Of a DNA stretch of 9,274 nt, positions 1-8,600 are shown piece by piece (positions within the stretch are counted from its first letter, which is position 1; each line of letters starts with the position of its first letter). The notes beneath the pieces are model-generated. The model was not told the origin of the DNA. It ran no database searches and saw nothing but the letters and a program-made list of their open reading frames with translations. Source of the stretch: Anaerolineales bacterium (GTDB taxonomy: Bacteria; Chloroflexota; Anaerolineae; Anaerolineales; UBA6663); the NCBI GenBank assembly GCA_016789165.1, contig JAEURL010000105.1:1-9274 (forward strand), given 5' to 3'. Made by a program: the position numbers and the translations under genes.

Positions 1-765
1 CGCGTGGCGGCCGGCGATTTGAGCACCCGCTTTGCGGCCGGCTCCGGCGACGAGCTGGCTCAGCTGGCCGGCGCCTTCAACGCCATGGTGGTCGGCCTGC
101 GCGAGCGCGAGCGGCTGCGTGACCTGTTCGGCCGCTACCTGAGCCGCGAGGTGGGCGAGGCTGTGCTGGCCGGCCGGGTCTCGCTGGCCGGCGAACGCAA
201 GACCATCACGGTCCTGTACGTGGACATGCGCGGCTCGACGACCTTTGCCGAGCAGTATCCGCCCGAGCAGGTGCTGGCCGCGCTCAACCAGTATTTCGAA
301 GTGATCATCCTGGCCGTGGAGGCCCACGGCGGCATCGTCAACCGCTTCGTGGGCGACGAGGCCGTGTGCGTCTTCGGCGCGCCCACCGCCCTGCCGGACC
401 ACGCCGAGCGCGCCGTGCAGGCCGCCCTCGCCATCCGCGCCGGCCTAGGCTACGTCAACGCCAAGCGCGCGGCGCTGGGCCAGCCGGAGCTGCGCTTCGG
501 TCTGGGGATCAACACCGGCGAGGTGGTGGCCGGCGCCACCGGCTCGGAGGAACGCCAGGAATACACGCTCATCGGCGACGCCATGAACTTGGGCGCGCGC
601 ATCCAGGCGCTGACCAAGACCTTCCCCGAGCAGGACCTGCTGTTGAGCGAGTTCACGGCCGCCGCCCTGACCGGGCCCTATCCGCTGGCCGATCTGGGCG
701 AGGCCGAAATCCGGGGCAAGAGCCGGCCGGTGCGGATCTACGGGCTCTCGGCGCCGGCTGGCTAG
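1..765 (+). CDS. Class III adenylate/guanylate cyclase with HAMP linker, C-terminal part (copy A)
   Basis: This is the C-terminal part of a signalling cyclase; the reading frame is open from base 1, so the gene starts upstream. The GTG at 4-6 lies inside the HAMP domain and is not a start. About 33 residues of HAMP come first, then the LRDLFGRYLS linker helix, then a full class III catalytic domain converting a nucleoside triphosphate, most likely ATP, to the cyclic monophosphate. The first metal-binding Asp is in YVDMRGST (codon 223-225) and the second in RFVGDE (355-357). The GSEERQEYT and GDAMNLGAR region supplies the Asn and Arg that bind ribose and stabilise the transition state. The position that is Lys in typical adenylate cyclases is Arg (343-345). 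The protein is about 79% identical over 185 residues to the cyclase end of the next gene, so its missing N-terminus may also be an FtsX permease plus sensor. That is inference; an ordinary membrane HAMP-cyclase is equally allowed by what is visible. Confidence 0.93.
   Translation, partial: RVAAGDLSTRFAAGSGDELAQLAGAFNAMVVGLRERERLRDLFGRYLSREVGEAVLAGRVSLAGERKTITVLYVDMRGSTTFAEQYPPEQVLAALNQYFEVIILAVEAHGGIVNRFVGDEAVCVFGAPTALPDHAERAVQAALAIRAGLGYVNAKRAALGQPELRFGLGINTGEVVAGATGSEERQEYTLIGDAMNLGARIQALTKTFPEQDLLLSEFTAAALTGPYPLADLGEAEIRGKSRPVRIYGLSAPAG
103..657 (+). repeat. Duplicated cyclase region, copy A (partner 4185-4739)
   Basis: The 185 codons from ERERLRDLFG to LLLSEFT align without gaps to codons 1108-1292 of the downstream fusion gene. 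A hand count gives 39 differences, about 79% amino-acid identity. Longest identical runs surround the catalytic motifs. The divergence indicates an old duplication rather than a recent amplification. Confidence 0.85.
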
Positions 766-768
766 GAG
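764..768 (+). promoter_or_regulatory. Ribosome binding site of the ATPase remnant
   Basis: AGGAG overlaps the TAG stop of copy A and lies five bases before the ATG at 774. The same site at the same spacing precedes the intact ATPase at 4909. It looks like the retained initiation region of a lost ATPase gene and may still drive translation of the short remnant frame. Confidence 0.6.
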
Positions 769-793
769 ACGCGATGCTTGTCCTTGAGACCAA
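764..793 (+). repeat. Direct repeat: ATPase start region, copy 1 (partner 4899-4928)
   Basis: These 30 bases align without gaps to 4899-4928 with three mismatches (771, 778, 785), giving 27 of 30 identical. The repeat covers the AGGAG site, spacer, ATG and first six codons of the ATPase gene. One mismatch is in the spacer; one is the C/T that gives Leu or Pro at codon 2; one is silent. Similarity ends abruptly after base 793. Confidence 0.85.
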
Positions 794-863
794 ACCGGCG
801 GGCGCGGGGACAGTCAGCGCCGGCCCGCGCGGGATGCCGGGGCGGATGGCGGTGGGGGCCTAG
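774..863 (+). pseudogene. Remnant of an ABC transporter ATPase gene (29 codons)
   Basis: The frame begins MLVLETK, matching MPVLETN of the ATPase at 4909, and is preceded by the same ribosome site. It then changes to an Ala/Gly/Pro-rich stretch and stops at TAG 861-863, directly against the ATG of the permease-cyclase gene. No Walker A, signature or Walker B sequence remains; a functional ATPase of this type is about 245 residues long. The simplest reading is that copy A was once followed by its own ATPase gene, as copy B is, and that a deletion removed nearly all of it. Whether the last 20 codons descend from the 3' end of that ATPase cannot be told here. The frame might survive as a leader whose translation delivers ribosomes to the next gene, because stop and start abut as TAGATG. 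Confidence 0.65.
851..858 (+). promoter_or_regulatory. Weak G-rich ribosome site before the permease-cyclase gene
   Basis: GGTGGGGG ends five bases before the ATG at 864. It is a poor match to AGGAGG, so initiation here may depend largely on coupling to translation of the 29-codon frame that ends at 863. The ATG itself is well supported because the protein then begins with the standard FtsX-family N-terminus, MLLLAARNLRARPGR followed by a membrane helix. Confidence 0.35.
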
Positions 864-3800
864 ATGCTGCTCCTGGCCGCCCGCAACCTGCGTGCCCGGC
901 CCGGCCGCACGCTGTTCACGGCGATTGCCATTGCCTTAGGCGTGGCGCTGGTCTTCGCCGGCCGCCTGGTCGGCGCCGCGACCGAGGCCGCGAACCAGCA
1001 GGCGCGCGTCAATCGCCTGGCCGGCGCGGACCTGGAGATCTCGAGCGCCACCCGGGTTAATTTCCCGGCCGGGGCGGCCGAGGCGGCCCGCGCGCGTCCG
1101 GAGGTGGAGGCCACCGCCCCGCTCCTGCGCGCCCGCGCCGAAGGCTCCGATCTGAGCCTGCTCGGGCTGGATGCGCTGGGGCCGCTGCGCCCCTACGAGC
1201 TGGCGGCCGGCCAGTTCTTCTCCGCGCCGGAGGCGCCGGAGATCCTGCTGCCGCTGGGGTGGGCCGCCCAGCATGGGCTTGGCGTCGGCCAATCCATTGA
1301 GCTCTCGCTGCTGGGACAAGCGCACACCTTCACCATCGTCGGCCTGCTCCGGGAAGAGAGCCTGCCGGGCGGCCGGCCCGCGGCTTGGGTGCCCATCCAA
1401 ACCCTGCAGTCCGCGCTGGCCGCGCCGGGCGAGGTCACCACCATCTTGGTGAGGCTGAAGCCCAACACGCCGCTGGCCCCCGCGCGCGCGGCGCTGCAGA
1501 CCGCGCTGGGCGCGGCCTACGTGGTATCGAGCGTCCAGGCCGGCGCGGTGGAAGGCGATGTGGTCCAGCAGGCCTTGACCGGCGCGGCCATGCCGTTCGC
1601 GGGCGTGGTCATCCTGCTGGCGGGCGCGTTCTTCATCTATAACGCCTTCGCCATTACCCTGACCGAGCGTGTGCACGAGATTGGGCAGCTGCGCGCGCTG
1701 GGCATGACGCGCGGGCAAGTGCTGCGGCTGACCCTGGCCGAGGCGGTGCTGGTGGCGCTGGCGGGATCGGCGGCCGGCCTGGTGCTGGGCTATGCCCTGG
1801 GGCTGCTCATCGCCCAGGCGGCCGGCGCCGGCCCGCTCACGGTGCCGGCCGACGGCCTGGTGCTGGCGGTCGGCCTGGGCCTCCTGATCACGGTCGGAGT
1901 GGTGCTCAACCTGGCCTGGCAGGCGGGCCGCGTCTCACCGCTGACGGCGCTGCGCGTCAATGCGCCGGAACGCGCGGCGCCGCGCCGGACGGCCTGGAGC
2001 GCGCTGGGTGCCGCGGCTGGCCTGGGGCTGTTCGCCGTTTTGTATGGGCAGATGCTGGACTATTGGAAGACCGCGCCGGTCTCCATGTCCTGGCAAACAT
2101 TTTTCCCGCCGCTCGTGCTGGGCGCGGCGGTGCTGTTCGCCCTGCCGCTGGTTACGCGCGGCTTGCTGCGGCTGGGGACGCGTTGGCGCTGGGGCGTGGG
2201 CGGCCGCCTGGCCCTGGATACCCTGGCCCGCCAGCCTGGCCGGGCCGCGCTCACCACTGTGACGCTCACCATCAGCTTGATGCTGGTGATCTTCCTGACC
2301 TCCATCACGCAAGGCATCGCGGCGTCATTTGTCGAGAACTACGCTTCGGTCTATGCGGATTATGATTTCGCGCTGGGGCGCAACACCACCTCTGACCAGG
2401 TCGCCCCGGCGCTCGCGCCGGCCCTGCAGGCCGACCTCGACGCGCTGGCCGCTGAAACCGAGATGCTGCGCTATGGCTCGATCCCGGTGGCCGACCCGAA
2501 CAGCTACCCCTTCGGCGTGTCCGCGCCCGCGCCCGTGTACGTGGGCGACCTGGAGTTCTTCAATCGGCCGCGCCTGTTTCGGGCTGTGGAAGGGTCCTGG
2601 GCCGAAGCCGAAAAGTATTTCGCCGCCGGGCCGGCGGTGGCCATCTCCGAGATCGCGGCGCGGGTCTACCACCTCCATCCAGGCGATAAACTGCCGATCG
2701 ATACCTATGAAGGCCGGGTGGACTTCACGGTGGCGCTCGTATCCAGCGCCTTCATCTTTGATATGGAGGCCGGCATCCGTTACTTCCATATTTACCCGAG
2801 CATGTTTTTCTTCCGCTTTCCCGCCGGCGCCGACCCGGAGGCCATTCGCATTCATGCGCGCGACCTGGCCCGGCGCAATAATCTGCAGATGATTGATGAT
2901 CTACCCTCGTTCCTATCCGGTTTTCTGGATATATTCCTCAACTCCATCCTGGCGCTGTTTGGCGGCCTGACCTCGATCTCCGGCATTGTGGCCGCGCTGG
3001 GCATCGCCAACACCCTGGTCGCCTCCGTGCTGGAGCGCCAGCGCGAGCTGGGCACGCTGCGCGCGCTGGGCTTTACCCGCGCGCAGGTGCGCGGCCTGGT
3101 GGTGATCGAAGCCGGCCTGCTGGGCCTGATCGGTTCGCTGCTGGGCGTGCTGGGCGGGCTGGCCATGGGGTATGCCGCCCAGCAGCTGATCAACGCCCAG
3201 CTGGCGACGGTCGGGTTTGTGGCGCCGGCCGGGCTGCCCTTGCCGTGGGGCGGGGCGGCTTTCGCGCTGATCGCGGGGCCGGCGCTGGCGATGCTGGTGG
3301 CATTGTGGCCGGCCGACCGGGCGGCGGCGGTGGACCCGGCCGTGGCCATGCGGGCCGAGGGCGCGACCGGCTTTCGGCCGCCGGCCCGGCATCTCGGCCC
3401 GGCCGGCCTGCGCGGCGTGCTGGCGCGCCTGCCGCTGGCGGCCAAACTCTCGATCACCACTGGCCTGGTCATCATCCTGACCATCGCGGCGCTGACCGCG
3501 GTGCGCATGGCCGCCGAGCGCCGACTGATCGAGGACAACATCCGCGCCATCTTCGCCCGCGCCACAGAACTGCTGGTGGGCACCAGCCAGAACCAGCTGC
3601 CGGCCGAAGTGACGGCGCTGACGCCGGCGCTCATCCAGGCCAGCTTCACCCAGTCCGGCGCCTCGGTTGATTCGCTCAACCAGCTTTTCCAGGGCGGCCA
3701 AGCGGCCTATGATTTCGAGCTCAAGTACGCGTTCATCACCGATCCTGGCCACCGCGTCCTGGCCGGCAGCCGGCCCGAGTTCAACAACCTGGTGCTGACC

Positions 3801-4895
3801 GATACCGTGCCGTTGGCCGGCGCCAATTCCTCCGTGCGTCTGACCGACTGGGCGGGCGAGCGCGTCTTCGAGTCGACGATCAACATTCAGAACCAGGCCG
3901 GGCGCACGCTGGGCTATGCCGTGGTGGGCGTCTCCGCCGAGCCGGTCGATCGGTTGATCGGCGACATCATCCGCGGGTCGCTGTGGATGATGGCCGCCGC
4001 CCTCGCGGTGGCGGTCATGCTCACGGTCTACTTTACCCGCCGCGCGCTCGCCCCCCTGGCCCAGATCGCGTCCGCGTCGCACGCTGTGGCGCGCGGCGAT
4101 CTGGAGCAGCGCGTGCCCGAGGACCGCTGGGATGATGTGGGCCGGCTGAGCCGCGCCTTCAACGACATGGTCGCCGGCCTGACCGAGCGCGAGCGGCTGC
4201 GCGACCTGTTTGGCCGCTACCTGAGCAAGGAGGTCAGCGAAGCCGTGCTGGCCGGCCAGGTGACGCTCACCGGCGAGAAGCGCGAGATCACGTGCCTGTA
4301 CGTGGATATGCGCGGCTCGACCAGCTTCGCCGAGCGCTACGGCGCGGCGGAGGTCGTGGCGGCGCTGAATGAATACTTTGAGGTGATCATCCTGGCCACC
4401 GAGGCGCACGGCGGCATCGTCAACCGCTTTGTGGGCGACGAGGTGGTGTGCATCTTCGGGGCGCCGCGCGCCTACCGCGACCATGCCGAGCGCGCGGTGC
4501 GGGCCGCGCTGGCGGCGCGGCAGGGGATGGCCTACGTCAATCAAAAGCGGCAAGCCTTGGGCAAGGCCGGCCTGACGTTTGGGATGGGCCTGAACACGGG
4601 CGAGGTGGTGGCCGGCGCGACAGGCTCGGAGGAGCGCCAGGAATACACCGTCATCGGCGACGCCATGAACGCCGGCGCGCGCATCCAGGCCCTCACCAAG
4701 ACCTTCCCGGACCAGGACCTGCTGCTGAGCGAGTTTACGCTGGCCGCGCTGGGGGCGGCGGCCGAGGACTATGTGTTTATCGACCTGGGGCCGGCCGAGC
4801 TGCGCGGCAAAAGCCAGCTGGTGCGGCTCTATGGCTTGGCCGGCCGCCGCGCCGCCGCCGGGCCGCCTTCAGACATCGGCCGGCGGGCGGCCTAA
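864..4895 (+). CDS. FtsX/MacB-type ABC permease fused to sensor-HAMP-class III cyclase (copy B)
   Basis: This single 1343-residue frame joins two machines. Residues 1-835 form a two-half FtsX permease with ten likely membrane helices: about 17-38, 244-265, 290-316, 329-352, 378-397, 414-432, 464-486, 690-720, 745-772 and 795-815. Two large extracytoplasmic domains lie at about 40-240 and 490-685. The cytoplasmic coupling segments ERVHEIGQLRALGMT (268-282) and ERQRELGTLRALGFT (724-738) are the family's ATPase contacts. Residues 836-856 are a Gly/Pro/Arg-rich linker. A helix (860-880), an extracytoplasmic Cache-like segment (about 883-1034) and a second helix (1036-1058) lead into HAMP (about 1057-1110) and a cyclase domain (about 1140-1320). 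Metal ligands D1148 and D1192 and residues T1262, N1269 and R1273 are present; the usual substrate Lys is R1188. Ten permease helices leave the C-terminus in the cytoplasm, which suits the fusion. The transport substrate is unknown; the family exports lipids, lipoproteins, peptides or drugs. An ATPase gene follows 13 bases later. Confidence 0.92.
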   Translation: MLLLAARNLRARPGRTLFTAIAIALGVALVFAGRLVGAATEAANQQARVNRLAGADLEISSATRVNFPAGAAEAARARPEVEATAPLLRARAEGSDLSLLGLDALGPLRPYELAAGQFFSAPEAPEILLPLGWAAQHGLGVGQSIELSLLGQAHTFTIVGLLREESLPGGRPAAWVPIQTLQSALAAPGEVTTILVRLKPNTPLAPARAALQTALGAAYVVSSVQAGAVEGDVVQQALTGAAMPFAGVVILLAGAFFIYNAFAITLTERVHEIGQLRALGMTRGQVLRLTLAEAVLVALAGSAAGLVLGYALGLLIAQAAGAGPLTVPADGLVLAVGLGLLITVGVVLNLAWQAGRVSPLTALRVNAPERAAPRRTAWSALGAAAGLGLFAVLYGQMLDYWKTAPVSMSWQTFFPPLVLGAAVLFALPLVTRGLLRLGTRWRWGVGGRLALDTLARQPGRAALTTVTLTISLMLVIFLTSITQGIAASFVENYASVYADYDFALGRNTTSDQVAPALAPALQADLDALAAETEMLRYGSIPVADPNSYPFGVSAPAPVYVGDLEFFNRPRLFRAVEGSWAEAEKYFAAGPAVAISEIAARVYHLHPGDKLPIDTYEGRVDFTVALVSSAFIFDMEAGIRYFHIYPSMFFFRFPAGADPEAIRIHARDLARRNNLQMIDDLPSFLSGFLDIFLNSILALFGGLTSISGIVAALGIANTLVASVLERQRELGTLRALGFTRAQVRGLVVIEAGLLGLIGSLLGVLGGLAMGYAAQQLINAQLATVGFVAPAGLPLPWGGAAFALIAGPALAMLVALWPADRAAAVDPAVAMRAEGATGFRPPARHLGPAGLRGVLARLPLAAKLSITTGLVIILTIAALTAVRMAAERRLIEDNIRAIFARATELLVGTSQNQLPAEVTALTPALIQASFTQSGASVDSLNQLFQGGQAAYDFELKYAFITDPGHRVLAGSRPEFNNLVLTDTVPLAGANSSVRLTDWAGERVFESTINIQNQAGRTLGYAVVGVSAEPVDRLIGDIIRGSLWMMAAALAVAVMLTVYFTRRALAPLAQIASASHAVARGDLEQRVPEDRWDDVGRLSRAFNDMVAGLTERERLRDLFGRYLSKEVSEAVLAGQVTLTGEKREITCLYVDMRGSTSFAERYGAAEVVAALNEYFEVIILATEAHGGIVNRFVGDEVVCIFGAPRAYRDHAERAVRAALAARQGMAYVNQKRQALGKAGLTFGMGLNTGEVVAGATGSEERQEYTVIGDAMNAGARIQALTKTFPDQDLLLSEFTLAALGAAAEDYVFIDLGPAELRGKSQLVRLYGLAGRRAAAGPPSDIGRRAA
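4185..4739 (+). repeat. Duplicated cyclase region, copy B (partner 103-657)
   Basis: This is the second member of the tandem cyclase pair, inside the fusion gene. Similarity continues more weakly on both sides through the HAMP and the C-terminal strand (RGKS, then Arg-x-Tyr-Gly-Leu). The copies differ mostly at surface-type positions, and both keep Arg in place of the usual substrate Lys. Confidence 0.85.
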
Positions 4896-4896
4896 C

Positions 4897-4903
4897 AAAG
4901 GAG
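4897..4903 (+). promoter_or_regulatory. Ribosome binding site of the ABC ATPase
   Basis: AAAGGAG lies five bases before the ATG at 4909 and just after the TAA of the fusion gene. It decides the ATPase start: the open frame reaches back to 4771, but that stretch lies within the fusion gene, has no comparable site, and would add 46 residues foreign to ABC ATPases. Confidence 0.85.
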
Positions 4904-4908
4904 ACACG

Positions 4909-5646
<738 letters not shown>

Positions 5647-5655
5647 GGCGCGGCG

Positions 5656-8600
5656 CTACAGCGTCAGCCGGAGGAAGGTCTCCACCACGCGCGGGTCAAA
5701 GTGCCGGCCGGCTTCGCCGCGGATGTGCGCGCGGATCCGTTCCGCCGGCCAGGCCGGCCGATAGGGCCGGTCGGAGTTGAGCGCGTCCCACACGTCCACC
5801 ACGGCGAAGATCCGGGCCGCCAGGGGGATGGCCTCGCCCGCCAGGCCGCGCGGATAGCCGGAACCGTCCCATTTCTCATGATGGCAGTAGGGGATCTCCA
5901 GCGCCGGCCGCAGGAATGCGATCGGGGCCAGCATGTCATGGGCGTACTGCGGGTGCTGGCGCATGACCACCCACTCCTCCGCCGTCAGCGGCCCCGGCTT
6001 GAGCAGAATGCCGTCCGGCACCCCCATCTTGCCGATATCGTGCAGCAGCGCGCCGCGCCGCACGTGGATCAGGGCGTCGTCGTCCAGGCCCATGGCGCGC
6101 GCCAGCCGCAGCGTGATCTCGGTCACGCGCCGAGTGTGGCCCTCGGTCTCCTTGTCGCGCATGTCCAGCGCGCGCGACCAGCCCTCAATGGTGGCATCGT
6201 ACGCCTGGCGCAGATCGGCGTTGGAGCGCTGCAGGCTGAGAAAGAGCTCGGCGTTCTCCACGGCAATAGCGGCCTGGCCCGCGAACAGGTCCAGCACGGC
6301 CAGGCGCTCGGCATCGGCGCGGTAGGCGGAGCGATGGAAGAGCTCCAGCACCCCCTTGACCTGGCCCTGGGCGACCAGGGGGGCGGCCAGGTAGGTGACA
6401 AAGCCCTCCCGGGCCAGGACCGCGCCGCGCGGGTCGGCCAGGGGCTGGGCGGCCAGGTCTGGGAGGTGCGCCAGCCGGCGCTCCAGCACGGCCTGGGCCG
6501 CGCGGCTGTCTTCCGCCAGCGGCAGCGGCTCGGTGAAGGGCCGGCCGTGGAAGCCGAGGCCGGCCAGGTACTCCAGGGTCTGCTGGCCGGGGTTGAGCAC
6601 CAGCAGGTCGGCGGCGTCCGCGCCGGTCTGGGCCACCAGCTGCGTCAGCAGCACGCTCAACGTCAGCCGGGCGTCCTGGCTGGAGGCGATGGCCTGGTCC
6701 ACCCGGTGCAGGGCCTGCAGCTGTTCCAGCCGCCGGCGCACCTCGGCGAACAGGCGCGCGTTCTCCAGGGCGACCGCGGCGGTGTTGGCGACGACGGTCA
6801 GCAGCTCGGCCTCCATGGCGCTGTAGCGCCGGGCCCGGTGGCTCTGCAGCTGGATCACGCCCACCACCCGGCCGCGCGCCAGCATGGGCACATACAGCGC
6901 CGAGCGCGGCAGCTGGCTGGCGTCGCCGACAATGTGCTGGTGCTGGACGCCGGCCAGCCGCGCCGGCAGATCGTCGACGATCAGCGGCCGGCGGGTGAGG
7001 ATGACTTCGCTTTGGATGCCCTGCGGCTCGAGGGGCAGCGGCGGCAGATCCGCCACCTCCAGCCGCCGGCCGCCCTCCATCCCAAAGGCGGCGCTGATCT
7101 GCTGGCGCTCGGCCTCGTAAAGCGAGATGAAGACGATCCCGCTGTCCGGGAACAGGCGCATGATGATCTGGTGCAGCCGATCATAGACCTGCTCCGGGTC
7201 AAGGATCTCGGCCAGCACCTGGCCGGCGGCGCTGACCTCGGCCAGCTGTTCGGCGCGGTGCTGGGTCTGGGCGTGCAGGGTGGCGCGGTGCAGGGCGCTG
7301 GCGGCGATATCGGCCACCGAAGCCAGCACGCGGGCCTCGGCCTCCTGGAAGGGCCACTGGCGGGCGGCCCACAGCACGCCGATCACGGCCTGCTGGGCGA
7401 TCAGCGGCACGCAGGCCACGGCGAACTGTTCGCGCAGCGGCAGCCCCTGGTAAAAGCGCGGATCGGCGCGCACATCGTCGCACTGGTAGGCCTGGCCGGT
7501 CTCCAGAACGTGGCGCAGCAGGGCCTCATCCGGCGGCAGGCGCAGCTGGGTGAAATCCACCCAGTTGCCCTGGGCGAGCTGCAGGCCGGGCTGATCGCCG
7601 GCCTCGTCGCGCAGGGCCAGGGCCGCGCCGCGCACCTGCAGCAGCTGGGCCAGTTGGTCCAGGATGATGGGCGGCATCTCGGCCCGCCCGGCGGCGACCC
7701 GCAGGGCGGCGCTTACCTGGGCCAGGGAGGCCAGCTCCCGCTCGCGCTGTTTGCGCGCCGAGATATCGCGCTTGATGGCCACAAAGTGGGTGATCTGGCC
7801 AGCCTCGTCCAGCACGGGGGTGATGGTCTGTTCTTCCTCGTACAGGCGGCCGTCCTGGCGGCGGTTGATGATCTCGCCCTGCCAGGTGTGGCCGGCCTTG
7901 ATCGTGGCCCACAGCTCACGATAGAACGCCTGGTCGTGCCGGCCGGACTTCAGCAGGCGCGGGTTCTGGCCGAGCGCGGCCTCGGCCGGATAACCGGTGA
8001 GGCGGGTGTAGGCCGGGTTGACCCACTGGATGACGCCGGCCGGATCGGTGATGACGATGCCGTCGGCGGCGGCATTCAGGGCCGCGCCTTGCAGGCGCAG
8101 GGCGGCCTCGGTCTTCTGGCGCTCGGTGATGTCGGCGACGATGGTGGCGAACTGGCCGGGCGCCGGGCGGAAGGCGATCACCTCATAGCGCCGGTCCAGC
8201 GCGCGCGAGAAGTTCTGCAGGCGGACCGATTCGCCGGTCTGGGCCACGCGCCCGTAAGTCTCAATCCAGTACGGCTCGGTTTCGGGCAGCACCTCCAGCA
8301 CGGTCCGGCCCACCACCTGCTCGCGCTCCAGGCCGGTCAGCGCCGCGAAGGCCGGGTTCACGTCCAGGAAGCGGTAGTCCACGGGCCGGCCGGCCGCGTC
8401 GCAGATGACCTCGTGCAGGGCGAAGCCTTCCTGCATGGCCTCGAAGAGCTGGCGGAAACGCGCCTCGCTGGCCTGGGCGGCCGCCTCCAGCCGCCGCCGC
8501 TCGGAGATATCGCGGATGATGCTGGTGAAGATCGGGCCGTCGGCGGTGGCGACGCTGGAGAGCGAAAGCTCCAGCGGGAACGCCTCGCCGTTCCGGCGGC

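Noticed and set aside
4..6. GTG as the start of copy A
   Set aside because: It falls inside a HAMP domain with the frame open to base 1, so the gene begins outside the window.
3417..3419. In-frame GTG that could start a separate sensor-cyclase protein
   Set aside because: No ribosome site precedes it and no stop separates it from the permease. Internal initiation remains possible but has no support here.
2913..4553. Long open frame on the minus strand (about 546 codons) under the fusion gene
   Set aside because: It lies wholly opposite a strongly supported gene, its translation is rich in Arg, Gln, His and Gly without recognisable domains, and such frames are common in high-GC DNA.
4771..4908. 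Upstream extension of the ATPase frame
   Set aside because: It overlaps the cyclase coding end in another frame, and the family-typical N-terminus with a strong AAAGGAG site starts at 4909.
5647..5700. Terminator between the convergent genes
   Set aside because: Only short imperfect pairing is visible and there is no T-run on either strand, so no intrinsic terminator can be supported.
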